From Polychytrium aggregatum (taxonomy: Eukaryota > Chytridiomycota > Chytridiomycetes > Polychytriales): 64,000 nucleotides of DNA. A program made the translations under genes and the position numbers. The DNA is taken from contig NW_026516226.1 of assembly GCF_025602895.1 (NCBI RefSeq), positions 124,001-188,000 of the forward strand. The letters are read 5' to 3'. The notes beneath the pieces were generated by a model. The model was not told the origin of the DNA and did no database searches. It saw only the letters and a list, made by a program, of their open reading frames with translations. Position 1 is the first letter of the stretch. The number at the start of each line of letters is the position of its first letter. Below, one piece after another: positions 39,342 through 50,781 of the stretch.

Positions 39342-40061
39342 GGTCCTTTGTCACGAGAGTAGATGCCTAGAATGCCAGAGCTCAAGACCATGAAGTACAG
39401 GTTCACTCCTTCAGCAGTCAACGTAAGAGCCGTCCTCGATGTGGATTTAGCCCCGCGATGGCAATCGAGATGCAAATGCAGGCCATAGCAACAACGCGCA
39501 ACCAGACCTGTTTCAGAGGGGGGGGGAGTGCGCTGCATTTCCGGCTACGTTCACACCAACGCTTGCCTTGCCATTGTCCCTTCGTAGATCGACGGCATCA
39601 AATTCAAAGACAAGGCACGCGAGAAGCAGCGCTTGGTCAGACAGGCAGCGGTCGCAGCCCAGAAGCAGCAGGAAACCGAGTCTGGAGTCGTGCGCACCAA
39701 GCGGCCGATCAAGAGTACCGATGCATGGTCGGATAAAAAGTTGCAGAAGGAGAAGAAACTCGAGCGACGCGAGAAGCGCGGGAAGCGCAAAGAGGCCATC
39801 CTGAAAGCCAAGGCTGATGGAACGTATGTTGTTTCCAAGAAGTCGTCCTCGATGCCGTCCGGGACAGCCACCCAGCCCACTCACATTGACGGAAAGCGAG
39901 GCTTCTCGGACTCTGACGATGATTCTGATTCGGATGCGCCCCAAACCCGGCGGCCGCGCCAAAAGACATCGAGGACCGACAAGGCCCAGACCTCGATTCG
40001 CGGCAAGAAGCCCCAGGTTCAGGATGACTCTGATGACGGTGGCTTCGAAGAGTTTGACTGA
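36943..40061 (+). CDS. SPB4: DEAD-box RNA helicase SPB4/DDX55, 60S ribosome assembly
   Basis: Spb4 remodels pre-60S ribosomal particles in the nucleolus. The start [17 protein letters not shown] matches the family's N-terminus. Exon 2, after ACACCAG near 37110, gives [15 protein letters not shown] (Q motif). Then follow AVTGSGKT (motif I, near 37390), SPTR near 37495 leading to ELAKQIYD (motif Ia), GTPGR near 37880, LDEAD near 37955, GLFSATM near 38155, a GLRNPVKV strand, [16 protein letters not shown] near 38545 and [15 protein letters not shown] near 38630. The C-terminal extension has the family-specific [33 protein letters not shown] and a basic coiled coil with [18 protein letters not shown]. 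It ends in an acidic tail (GGFEEFD). A long CT microsatellite lies in one intron near 39300. Identification as Spb4 rather than another DEAD-box protein rests on the C-terminal signature. Confidence 0.95.
39297..39337. repeat. (CT)n microsatellite in an SPB4 intron
   Basis: About 20 copies of CT between the exon ending AKSFGLLK and the exon beginning MPRMPEL. As a pyrimidine tract it lies upstream of an acceptor and could affect its strength. Confidence 0.95.
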
Positions 40062-40309
40062 GCAGCGGCTCTATCTTAGCCATAGCTCCGGACACCGTTT
40101 CATGCCTTCAGCGCATGCCAATATACTTTCGACCATTCCATGTCCTTTTGCACACAGTCACGTTCGCGGATTGGCATAGCATGTATTTGGTGTCTGCCCG
40201 TCAAGGTTGTTTGACTCGGATAAAGCAGCAGTGGGGTTTCGCTGCGCTGTGACATGCTTATGTCTCCATTTGCGGCACGAGCACACCGGTCACAGTTCCG
40301 ACCGTCGAT

Positions 40310-42994
40310 CTAGAGCCAGTAGAACCAGCGATCAAACCACGACAGCCGATCAAGCTTCTGAAAGTCTTCGAAGGCGTGCTTGACTCTGGGGCTCTGGAAC
40401 TTGACCCGGTTAAAGTCGGTGAATGTCAAGATGCCTTCGTCGACAAGTGCATCGACAAACTTGAGAATCTTCCATTCGCGGGCGTGCTCGCGGGTCAGGT
40501 GGCGCTTTTCATTCTGGGCTCGGTTCAGGAAGAGCATAAGCTTCTCTCGCTCCACTGAATCCTTGAACTCAAACTGGCTCATGACCTGGCGAATCTCGCG
40601 GGAACATGCCTCGATGTCGGCTCGCACAACCTCCGTGACCGTGTTTTCCGACATCTTTGTGAATTCCTCGCAGATCCGGCGGAGATCGCCAATGTGCGTG
40701 CCAATCGATTCTTTAATAAACTGGATTTCGTGCTCGGGTGGAGTCGGCTTGAGCTCGGCATGGAGGTACGCGTTTGCTTCCTGCAGAAGTGGTGCAACAC
40801 GGGCAGCAATAGCCGTCATCTTGATTAGTGGGTGTGGTGGTGAGGACGACATGTCCCGGCGCTCGGTCTGCAGAAGCTCATCCGGCTTGCCCGCTGTCCA
40901 GCAGGTTCACTGAGTACAGCACATGACAGTTACCCGGCCGTTGAGGGCCTCGATTCTGTAGATCTTGGCATTCTGTGAAGGAAGCGGTGCGTGATGTCAG
41001 CCAAGCTGCCGGACCTGTGCGACGATTATCCTCCTGATGTTGCATCGATCGCATCCGAGGCCATCACAGGAGGTCTCAAAGCGAGTAGGCATAGAGCGGC
41101 TGGTGCTCGGGTCACAGAGCTGTCGCTCTCAACTGACGGCAGGGAGAGACAGGATCGTTGTCCACCCCCTGCCAGACATCCGCTTCCACTCCCTCCGTCT
41201 TCGGGGAGCCGCGTGCCGCCCTTTTACCTCCAGGAGATCCTTCTTCACGATCTTGCGAACGTTCCTCGTGTACATCTTGTCGCTACATGTGAAGACCACC
41301 AGGGCCAAGTCCTCGCGCGCCCACTTGTTGGCAGCCTTGAAGAGAAGCTCCAGCGCCTTATCGTTGTTTGGGTCCATCTGCGAGCGCCCGCTGAAAGACG
41401 TCTCCAGACCATCCAAGTCGTCAAACACAAACAGGGGTCGATCCGAGTAGATGTTCGCGTTTTTGAGGCGCACCATGGCTTCCTCGATTTCCTGCAGACA
41501 TGGGCGAGTCCACCACCCAGTTTGTTGTAGCCATCAGAACAAGGTTTCAATTCGGACTCGTGACAGGCCGGCACACATCCAAGTTCGAACAGAGCACATC
41601 AATGCTGGGTTGACACAGGCGAAGCCACCTACATCCAGCAAGTACGCAAGCTTGTCGATGGGGCTCATTTGTTCGGTCTGTTTGGGGGAGGTGTCGACAA
41701 CCCAGACAGCCCTGTTAATCTATCGAAGTGAGGTGTTGCCCACCGATTAAGCAAGTAGACTGCGCCATTACCGTGCCCTTGAAAAAATACGACTGCAGCA
41801 AGCGCTCCGTCCTGCGACGATCAAATATGCGTCGTCAGTGCGTGCACAAAACGCAGTCTATACATGTGATGCTGGCGGCGCTGGACCACTGCTGAGGCTC
41901 ACGACAACAGTCCGGGCCTGTGTGGGTTGCTGATTGTTGGCTTCCATGCGAGTGAGCATCAAGGATGCCGTTGCTGTTTCCTACCAATCTTCGAAATCGT
42001 ATCCAACCTATTTTTCAGATGGTTGGACGAGTGGTGGTTAGCGCATCGCTCTCGCTGCGGCTGGCGATCAAACCTCAGATCTCTTCGGAGCTAGCTTACA
42101 TTCTCGGATATCTCGTCGACCATGACCTTCACTGAGTTGATCAGATCCATCGACACCTTGCAGTGATACTGTCGCGTCTCTGCGATCTTGTTGATCAGGT
42201 AGCTCTTACCCGAGCCGCGACTGCCAAGGATGATGCCATATCGACGGATGGGGGCCTGGCGAGCACACACGGCCGTTAGTCGCCCTGCACCGACTTGGTT
42301 CCAAAGCTCATCGACCGAATGGTAGCGGGATTGCTCTTGTGACCAACCTTGCACAAAACCTCCTCGATGTCTTTCGTGACGTGCTCATGGTAGAACGACT
42401 GTCCAGGGCCCTTCTTTTCTCCGTTAGGGGCCAGCTCCACATCAGTCGTGGTTTCGTCGAGGGTGGTGATGATCTTGTCAAGACGGCGATTGTTCAGACG
42501 GGCTTTGTAGGCCGAGAGCCCGCGGCCCACCAGCTCCGGAAAGAAGAGCATGACGAGGAATCCTGCGATCGTCGGCATGGCAGTCAGCGCCCTAGACTGC
42601 CACTATCACTGGCTTCTCGTTCAGTCCGCGTGCATCCCGATGCCGGCGGCCAGGTTTGGCACAGCTCCAAACTCTACCTGCTCCCGTCGCCACGATGGTG
42701 TACTGCGTCAGCCTCGTCAGGATGTCGGTTGTGGTCGATTGTGCATGCTGGGACGCAGTCTCGGTCGATCCTGATGAGCAAAGCCGAGATTAGCCATGGT
42801 GTCCAGGGAGTGGTCACACTTCATGGACTGTTAGCCAGCGAGAGCCGGAGGCGGGAGGGATGCCTACCAGGGGCCGTTGAGAGCAGACGGCGATGGAGCA
42901 CGGAAGGGTTTCTGACATGAGGGGCCAGACGAGAGGCCGCCGAGGCAAGCCTCCAGCGGCCGTGCAGGAGGGCAGGGCGGATCAGAAGCGACAT
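40310..42994 (-). CDS. Mitochondrial, membrane-anchored P-loop (AAA/STAND-type) ATPase
   Basis: Exon 1 starts at ATG 42994 with MSLLIRPALLHGRWRLASA and further Arg/Ser/Leu-rich, acid-free sequence ending LLSTAPG at donor GTAGGC near 42868: a mitochondrial presequence. The next exon (about 42765-42675) adds TDILTRLTQYTIVATGAG. It joins in frame after GATCGCAG to GFLVMLFFPELVGRGLSAY, so a hydrophobic helix spans the junction. Exon 4 (about 42256-42103) has the Walker A GSRGSGKSYLINKIAE. Later exons give AVWVVDTSPKQTEQMSPID and a Walker B with DDLDG (PLFVFDDLDGLETSFSG near 41420), then VVFTCSDKMYTRNV. The last exon (from about 40885 to 40310) is a helical region ending RLSWFDRWFYWL. The whole looks like the archaeal-type ATPase/AAA class seen in fungal orphan families; the function is unknown. 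Several junctions are approximate. Confidence 0.7.
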
Positions 42995-43153
42995 GCTGGT
43001 GGATGGCGAGACAGAGACTCGATCGAGATGCGGCCGAGCGGGGCACCCAGGAGCAGCACGACGGAGGACCGGCAAGATGGAGGACGAGGGACTTGACCGA
43101 TCGGCGCCGTCCCAGGCCGCGGCAATCCACGCGCCGTCGTCGCAGCCCCGGCT

Positions 43154-43181
43154 TCTGACTCTGACTCTGACTCTGACTCTG
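43154..43181. repeat. Hexamer repeat (GACTCT), about 4-5 copies
   Basis: Uninterrupted copies of GACTCT in the divergent promoter region. Confidence 0.85.
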
Positions 43182-43229
43182 TCGCTCCCGCCGCTGGGTC
43201 GGCACCATCGCTGCTATTGCTGATATTGT

Positions 43230-43274
43230 TACCGCTGTCGTTACCGCTGTCGTCACCGCTGTCGTCACCGCTGC
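43230..43274. repeat. 12-bp repeat (ACCGCTGTCGTT/C), nearly 4 copies
   Basis: Direct repeats of ACCGCTGTCGTT or ACCGCTGTCGTC in the same promoter region, about 120 bases before the TBC1D13 start. Confidence 0.8.
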
Positions 43275-43392
43275 CATTGCCAGCCCGGCATAGATCTTCG
43301 CCACTGCTGCTGATACCAACGCCCCTCGCTGCTGCTTCTGCCACACCGCTGCCTCGTGCTGCATTCGCTCTTCCGCAAGCCCGGTTGCTTCC

Positions 43393-46300
43393 ATGGAGGG
43401 CTTCAAAGAACGGTGAGCCCTGTGATCGAATCGCCGTCTCCAACGACGGGACCCAGAGGGTTGTGCAGCGCAACCGAGCCCGGCTAATAACCGGGCTTTT
43501 TCTTCTTCAAGTTTGGCGCTATTCGAGCGGCTCATTACGCCGTATCGACCCGAGCTGAGCGCCGAGGAGTTTCGCCAAGAATGCTTCAACGGCATCCCAG
43601 ATAAGCCTGTGTTGCGCTCAAAGAGCTGGAAGGCAAGTTGTGCATCGCTGTGCAGTGTCGTTGCGTTAGTGCGGCAATCCCGGCTTGGCATATCGCTTCG
43701 GTGTGGCCGGACATGACAGGGTGCTGCATCGACAGACGCCGTCCGCATCCACAGCGCACTCATCGCTGCCTCTCTGGCTGGGCCACATCCGGCCCCGGTT
43801 TCCAGATTCTCCTCAACTATTTGCCCTATGACGAGCGGGCCCGCTGGGGAGAGATCTTGTTTCAGAAGCGATCGCTCTACTATTCCTTCCTGCGAGAGCT
43901 CATCACCGACCCTGCCGCTGATGAATCCATTGCGGCTCTAGTGTCCAAAGCCGATGACCATGTAATGTCTTGGCCAGCACCCTCTATTGCCTAACCCGCC
44001 TGGCTCGCCAGACCCCTGCCTCGACCGCATCCCGTCGCTACTCGACTCTTATTGCCAGTCCCCATCTCTCTAGCCCCTCAACAACGCACTTGACTCTCGC
44101 TGGAAGACGTATTTCCAAGACAATGTTATGCTTGAGCAAATCGACAAGGACGTTCGACGGACTCTGCCCGACCTCGCGTTCTTCCAACAGCCCGTCCCAG
44201 CCAGTCTCTTCTCGCCCCTGTCTCCCAACTATGGTGGCAGCATCATCGACCCGAGCGATCTTTTCTGGATCAGCTGCAGCGCATCCATGTCTCTTGATGC
44301 TCTTCCTCCTGTCCCTGCGATCGATAATCGGCGGTGTCTGTTCAAGCGACTCGGTCACTGCTATGCTGACGACGAATTTGGATCCCGGTCGCATGCCCGC
44401 CAAACCACCCCCCTTCAAGACGCACCGCGCGGTAATGCCTTGTCGTTGGCTGCAGCTTCGCTTCTCGCTCATGCAGCCGCCGTGCGCCGGACATGGCGAA
44501 ACTCCGGTGCCCATAATTCATGCTTGTCCAACAACGCAATAGATCCTTCGTCCGAGATGATCGGGGACCCTCTCCAGTCTCAGACGCATCTGCAAGACCC
44601 CGATGCGGACCTGCACTGGGAAGCGAACGAGCGGATCCTGTTCATCTACGCCAAGCTCAACCCCGGGGTTGGATACATCCAGGGCATGAACGAGCTTCTG
44701 GCCCCGATATACTATGTCATGGCCCACGATTCAGAAGAATCCAGAGGTTGGTCATCCTACGCAGTTACCTCGCCGTGAGTCTGCACCGACGAACCGCTGC
44801 GCAAAGGCGTGCCGCGGCAAACAGATTGCATCGCTGGGCCATTTTTGCTCAGCTGGCATACTGGAGCCATGGTCGTGTGTTGGTTCGGGACACAGTCACG
44901 TTCGAATGCAAAGAGAGCCGCAGTGTGCCGATTCTCGGCATCAAGATCAAATCCGGCCTCTGACCAAGTCCGACGAACTGCACTACCAAGCTCATCCTTC
45001 CTGCATCTGCCTTGTTTATCACACACATCCTTGCGCGGACCTCGCTCGAATCTGTTCACCCCAGCCCATGCCGAAGCGGACTCCTTCTTCCTATTCACGG
45101 CGCTGATGTCCGAGTTTCGCGACCACTTCATTCGCTCCCTCGATAACGTTCAAGAGAGCATGTCTCCATCCAGCGCATCACCCTCCTCCAAGCGGGCATC
45201 CATCAGCGAAGTGTCGATGGAGCAGGCTTCGGGCAATGGAATCGGGAACAGCATGTCGCGATTGATGCGTCGGCTACGCAAGAGGGACCCTGTGCTGCAC
45301 AAAGATTTTGTAAGTCGGATGTCGGGTATTTTAATGCCGACTCATGGTTGCACATCTCTGACATGGCTGGCCTCCCGGCAGCTTTGTACGGATAGCCACT
45401 GGGACAAGCCTGGGTATCGTAGCGCCCAGGCTCCCTTGCCGCATGCAGCCAGGCTTCGTCACTGCCCTAAACATTCGAAGATCGCCGGTGGCTACCGAAA
45501 GTTCTGCATTTGAGGTACTCGCTTCTCGATGGCCACGTGCACTGACAGCTGTCGGTATCGCCACACCCAAATAGGAGCGCAAGAACATCCACCCAGCCTT
45601 CTTCGCTTTCCGATGGCTCACGGTCCTCCTCACACAAGAGTTCCCGCTCCCGGATACATTGAGGATCTGGGACTCTATCCTGGCAGACCTCGCCCTGGAC
45701 CTCGCCGAGAAAACCAGCACGCCTACCAAGTCGCTGGCTGATCTGAGCGACGAGTACGAGATTGTCCGTGTAGGCCCCAACTTGATTCGGGAGGGGCGGT
45801 TTGACTTTTTGATCGACTTTTGCTGTGCTATGCTCATGTAAGTTGAACATCGCACGCGAATCAAATGCACTATTGGATTGATGTGGCCGTGGTTGGTTTC
45901 GACAATGCGTGCCCGCTGCAGACTTGCCTTGACGAATGCCTGCCGCTTATGTTCGGCCTTGCCTCGATGTAGCTGTATACGCGATGATCTCCTGTCCAAC
46001 GGATTTGCAGAAAACATCAAGCTGCTGCAGGTAGTGAATGGTGCCTCTGTAATCGACTTGTCTCTGCCCACTGCTCTGCTCCATATCCGTGGTGTGGGAG
46101 AACTAGATCCAGCTTTTCGGAATTTGACATCGTGTCTACCATCGTTTGCAGCACTACCCTGTCGTCGATATCAACGTCATCCTCAACAAAGTCAACGAGT
46201 TTCGAGAGAACGAGTGGCTGGTCTACCAAAAATCGCAGGAGCTGGCTTCCGTCATCTCCACTCCAACAAAGGTGCAGGACTCGCCCACCAAGAGCAGATC

Positions 46301-47065
46301 GCCCACAAAACCTGATTCAGCCCAGCCCGACATCGCGCCTCCCCTTTCTGGCACAGCAGCGTCTCGCAGTAGGAGCGGAATCAATTGGTCTGCTGTCCTC
46401 GCTCGCCATGACAACATCAAGTTTGCGCCACCATCAGCCACAGCAGCCGCTCCGGGTGAGATTCGGTCGACAGCCAGCCTGGAATCCAAAGACACAGTGC
46501 CCGCTCCACCTGGAGTCCCGACCACCAATTTCGGCCAGACAGGCCCCGAGAGCTCGTCTACTGTCCTCCAGGGTGTGAAAAAGTCGCTTCATGGTGGCTG
46601 GAACAGCCTCTTTGCCGCTGGCAAGCCTGTCGCATCGGCGACATCCCAAGAAACACCCCAAGGCGACTCCCAGGAATCCGTGGTGAGTGGTCAGCCTAAC
46701 ATTACGGTACACTGCAGTCGTCAGAGTACTCGCCAACCAAGGCACCCGGTCGGCACTGATTGATTTCTCTTCTGCAGTCAACTCAACAACAGCTCGCCAA
46801 AGGATTCGCCGTTTTTACCAAGGGCATTGTCGCTGGATCGGCTGTTGTAAGCCAGGCCATGGGCCGACTCAGTACCGTGGTCGCAGATGCTTTAGAGCCT
46901 CCGACTTTCCCGGAAGAAGGCGGCCCGCTGGATGAAGCACTGTCGTCGAAACCACCAAACCCCGATGGTGCCGAGACCGTGTTTGATGCCGATCACGCCA
47001 TGAATGAGGCTGTCCATTCCGCTGCTGTTCCTGATGCTCAGCCCATTGCTGAGATGCAAAGCTAG
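43393..47065 (+). CDS. TBC1D13: TBC1D13-like Rab GTPase-activating protein
   Basis: A TBC-domain RabGAP; TBC1D13 in animals acts on Rab35. A tiny exon 1 (43393-43412, MEGFKER) splices with GTGAGC...TTCAAG to LALFERLITPYRPELSAEE at 43512 and then FNGIPDKPVLRSKSWK. Then come LLNYLPYDERARWGEILF and the exon with DSRWKTYFQDN and IDKDVRRTLPD, holding the catalytic arginine of the IxxDxxR motif. Near 44640-44700, RILFIYAKLNPGVGYIQGMNE carries the YxQ glutamine finger. Further on are DSFFLFTALMSEFRDHFI near 45090, FFAFRWLTVLLTQEF near 45605, RIWDSILADL near 45665 and RFDFLIDFCCAMLM near 45800. The order and spacing match TBC1D13 along its length. A Ser-rich insert interrupts the domain after the arginine, as in animal homologues. 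The extended C-terminus (46150-47065) has Pro/Ser-rich sequence and ends IAEMQS. Introns are frequent. Confidence 0.92.
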
Positions 47066-47759
47066 TTCTGTGTCTCGTTCCAGCGATTGCTGCATGGTAA
47101 CCCCACAAACACAATATATCTTATGGCCGGGCTCAGCCGGATCCTCGAATCCCTCCACGGCAGTATCGAGACCAGTTGTCACAGGAACTCGATGGCAGCT
47201 TTGAGGCACAGACGCTTTCCACGGTCTGGGAAGCTATCTGAAGACTGGGGTTTGTGGGTATCTTCTCGGTTGGCGGCAATGCTCAGTCTCGGATCATGGA
47301 CGAGGCGCATCTCGAATGCCAACCAGTGCCCAGGGATGTGCTTGAGTCCATACACAGCTACTGAGCGCACTCTGCTCCTGGTTGACTGCCAGTGACGAGG
47401 CAAATCCACACTCGGGCATCGGGCGATGCGAGATACCCGGTTGTCCGCTTGATCGTCGCGCCCGGTCCGCTCCCCAGGGGTGCTCGAGTCTGGGTTGGGC
47501 CGACGATTTTTTTTTTCCGTCCGTCTGTCCTTCGGGGCTGCTGCCTCCAGCCACTTCGCCATCATCTTGCTCCACATCCCACCACCCACCTGCTGCTGAT
47601 TCGCTCGGCTTCTTCAAGGCCTTGCTCCACGTCGTCTCAGCCACACGACCTCCATCATCGTCCACAGGCATCCCGAGCTCTCCGATTGATCTAATCCCCG
47701 GAGCGGAGGCAAAGCCCCTATTGCACCCCTCGCAAACAATCCTGGTGCATCCTTACCCC
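47066..47759. other. Tandem intergenic region upstream of UPF3
   Basis: 0.7 kb between the TBC1D13 stop and the UPF3 start, same strand. A run of T lies at 47509-47517, about 240 bases before the start codon. A plus-strand frame is open from about 47382 into UPF3, but its peptide before the ATG is Ser/Pro-rich, so the ATG at 47760 is preferred. Nothing else is seen. Confidence 0.55.
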
Positions 47760-50211
47760 ATGACCGCAGAGAAGTCTGCCGTAAGCGCTGCCGGCGGCAC
47801 CACCAAGGGCGACGAGAAGCGAATCCGCAAGAAGCGCTCGCGAGCCAAGAAAGTCAAGCCCACCTTCAAGTCCAAGATCGTTGTCCGTCGACTTCCGCCC
47901 AATCTCCCGGAGGAGGTCTTCCAGCAGACCATCTCCAAGTGGATCGATGGCGTCGACTTTTCTGTCTATTATCCTGGGAAGCTCTCGACCAGGTTCGTCC
48001 TCGACAAAACAAATACTCATATTATAGATCCGTATGGCCAGCGGGGGGGGGCGATATCCGGCGCCGTTTGCACAAACAGCTGCTCGGCGGAGGCTGGCTA
48101 TCTGCATCTCGATCGATTGCTCACGGCTATCATCGCAATCACTCCTTTCCTGTGAACCCACCTTTCCCTCTCCCCTTGCGAATTGTGGGCTGTGTCCTCC
48201 CCCATCAAGCAAAGCCAAGGAGAACCTCTTTTCGCGCAGCTATCTCAACTTTACCACCCAGGAGGCCCTGATCGAGTTTTCCCGAGAATACAGCGGCCAT
48301 CTCTTTGTCGATGGGCGGGGTGAGTTCTCAAGTCCGCGATTCAATATTTTTTTTTTCGTTGGAGTTTGGCCGTCGCTTTGCTCGCATGAGCTTTCTTCAT
48401 TCGCTTTTATCGACGAGAGTGCTTCTGGGGCTTTCGACGAATGCAGACTCGAAGGGCTTGGGGCGACGACTCGGCTCGGGCATCACTGGCATCCCCGAGC
48501 CTCCTCTTCCGCCACGTCCTCGAGTTGCGGCAGGAGGATTGCTGGAGGGAACTGGGGTCTTTGCACTTTTCGACGTCCAAGAGCCAACGAGGGCTGTCTC
48601 CTGTTTCCAGCTTGGCTCGGGCATCTGCTACTGCCGTACGCCGACGCCGCTCTCTGTTGATGGTGGGATCTTGGTTGCCCGCAACCATGCCATGCCATGC
48701 CATGCCATGCCATGCCGTCCCTGCTTGCTAATCCTCAGTCGTCCAGGCAATGAGTATCGTGCTCTTGTCGAATTTGCTCCGTTCCAAAAGGTGACTCGCA
48801 GAAAGAAGAAGCCGGATCCCCGATGCGGCACCATCGAAGAGGGTGAGTGTTCGTGGCATCAGCCTGCCTTCTAGGTCATCGACACGCATCCAAACCCCAG
48901 TCGCTGGGATTTCTAGCGACCCGCGCACGCAGGGCCAAGGCGATCGACATCAAATTGCAATCGTACTGTCCGCCGGTAGTTGGCTGTGGCTACTGCTTGC
49001 CAGGGACATATGCTTCCCAAGCCTTGCGAATATGGCAACTGGGCACGCCGCTAATGCCAAGCGCACCCGCCTCACGTTCGGTATTTGTAGACCCCGACTA
49101 TATCGCCTTCCTCGAGTCGCTCAAAGAAGATTCGAACGCCAAGCAACTGGCGAGTGACATGTCGGGCGAAACACAGCTCGAGAGGCTCGAAAAGAAGTTG
49201 CTGTCGATGCAGGTGTCGGCTTCGGGCCCGGCCGGTGGTGCTGGTGCCGGAGCCCCAGCTGCGCCGGAGCCCCCTAAAAGTACTCCCCTCCTGGATGACT
49301 TGCGAGCCAAGAAAGCTGCACTCCGCACCGTTGACCACACCCGAAAGATCACTCTGCTGAAGCGCCAAGAGTCCAAGGGCAGCAAGACCGACAAGGCCAA
49401 GGCTAAGGAGGCGCCTGCAGCTCCAAAGATCAAAAGTGTCGTCAAAACCACCAACGAGACGAGTGGCCCCGAGAAGCTCAAGATTGAGATCACAAAGAAT
49501 ATTTTTGCCAAAGCCGTTGATAGCATCGTTCCAAGCGATGAACGAAGCCCCAAGACGCCCAACGAAGAGTCTGCCAAGAAGAAGAAGAGTCGTAGCGGTA
49601 AGAACAAGAGGGATGCGCCAGATAACATCAACACCGGCGATCCCTCCGTCTCGGCCTCAACGATTCAATCGTCGCCCAACACTCCGGCTCCCTCAACGCC
49701 CTCGATTCGTACGGAGCCCAGTGTGGCCTCGCTCAAATCGCTTCGGGCTAAGGACTCGGAGGACAACCTCAGGTCGACGGCCAACGGCGATGCCTCCGAG
49801 CCCACCACGGCCTCGAAGCCATCGAGCCGCAGTTCTCGTCGGCAAAAGAAGGGCGAAAAACAGGCCGAGGCTGCAGCTATTGCTGCTGCTACCGCCGCCG
49901 CCGCCGCCGCTGCTGCTGCTGCTGCTGCTGCTGCATCCCAAGCTCGTGTCTCCGAAGTGGGCAACGGTGCCGACGCAGTGGCCCAGCCAAATGATCAGCG
50001 ACCGCCTCAGAAAGGAGCCAAGGATAAGCGCCCCAAGGGTAAAAAGGAGCGCCAACAACAGCCGCCGCCTTCACAGCAGCCCCAACCTCAGCCTCAGCCA
50101 CAGCAGCAGAACGGCGAGGCGCTCGCAGATAAGCTCAAGGGCCTTGGACCCAAGGTCGTTCTCATGAAACGGGACGGAACCACAAGCTCCTTCAGCGTTG
50201 GACAGGATTAG
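47760..50211 (+). CDS. UPF3: UPF3, nonsense-mediated mRNA decay factor
   Basis: Upf3 links the exon-junction complex to Upf2 and Upf1 in nonsense-mediated decay and shuttles between nucleus and cytoplasm. ATG 47760 is followed by a very basic stretch (EKRIRKKRSRAKKVKP) and then FKSKIVVRRLPPNLPEEVFQ, the first strand and RNP2-like part of the Smg4/UPF3 RRM-like domain. Exon 2 (about 48206-48318) continues it with SRSYLNFTTQEALIEFSRE and GHLFVDGRG. Exon 3 (about 48748-48840) gives YRALVEFAPFQKV, the RNP1-like strand. The last exon (about 49090-50211) has DPDYIAFLESLKED and a long charged low-complexity tail with Ala and Gln/Pro tracts. Near the end, KVVLMKRDGTTSSFSVGQD resembles an exon-junction-binding motif; this is inference. 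The intron before exon 3 holds an ATGCC repeat. Confidence 0.92.
48685..48717. repeat. 5-bp repeat (CCATG), about 6 copies, in a UPF3 intron
   Basis: Uninterrupted CCATG/ATGCC units. The array contains several ATGs but lies in sequence that reads as intron, about 30 bases before the exon 3 acceptor. Confidence 0.85.
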
Positions 50212-50781
50212 CATTCTCGATTCGGATTGTGGGGCACTTTTTATCGCTTACCAGGGGAGAATCGGCCAAGGGTCTCGATTCCGCACCAGGCAACCGCCGC
50301 AGACTTGCTTGATGGGCCTCAGTATCAAGCGCTACGACCATCGGCCTGGCGGGATTGATGCCCTCTCCTCCGGCCTCCTCCCGCATGTATTTGAGCCGCG
50401 CGGGCGAGGAGTTGGACATATGCAGCCATATCTGCGCACGCATTGCGCGCCAGCGATCGATCGCACGGCTCGAGGCGCCGGTTCAAGAGGCACAGAGATC
50501 TAGCAGAGGCTCGATGCACAATGGAGTCGAATGTCAGCACTGTGCATATCCGCGACAGCGCGGCCATTATCTCAATAACAGCCTCTCGATACTTTTCGAT
50601 AGTTGCATCGAGTCTGGGCACAGGACTCGGATCACGGCCGTGCATGGGCGGCCTGTACACTCCATCGCAAGACGAATCGCCGAAGGCGGGTTGGTGGTGC
50701 AGATGGCATTACTGCTGGGTTCACAAACGCAGGGGTTTGGTGATGTCGCTCACGATCCAGTATCATCCCTCGATCCGGGCT
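50212..50781. other. Convergent intergenic region
   Basis: It lies between the UPF3 stop (+) and the SEN34 stop (-). Short overlapping open frames show no domain. Nothing else is seen. Confidence 0.6.

Larger units (their letters stand above)
42995..43392. promoter_or_regulatory. Divergent promoter region with short repeats
   Basis: It separates the ATPase start (-) from the TBC1D13 start (+). It holds a GACTCT hexamer repeat at 43154-43181 and a 12-bp repeat (ACCGCTGTCGTT/C) at about 43230-43274. Purine/pyrimidine-rich composition leaves long but meaningless open frames on the minus strand. Confidence 0.55.

Noticed and set aside
42018-42080. tRNA-like string (GGACGAGTGGTGGTTAGCG...) in a P-loop ATPase intron
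   Set aside because: It resembles a D-arm but has no matching acceptor stem or T arm with TTCRANN, and no terminator.
42864-43763. 299-codon minus-strand open frame rich in Ser, Gln and Arg
   Set aside because: It overlaps the TBC1D13 first exons and promoter repeats on the opposite strand. The plus-strand splice junction there gives a clear family match.
49665-50101. Ala/Gln/Ser-tract frames on the minus strand opposite UPF3
   Set aside because: Shadows of the GCT/GCC and CAG-type tracts in the UPF3 tail.
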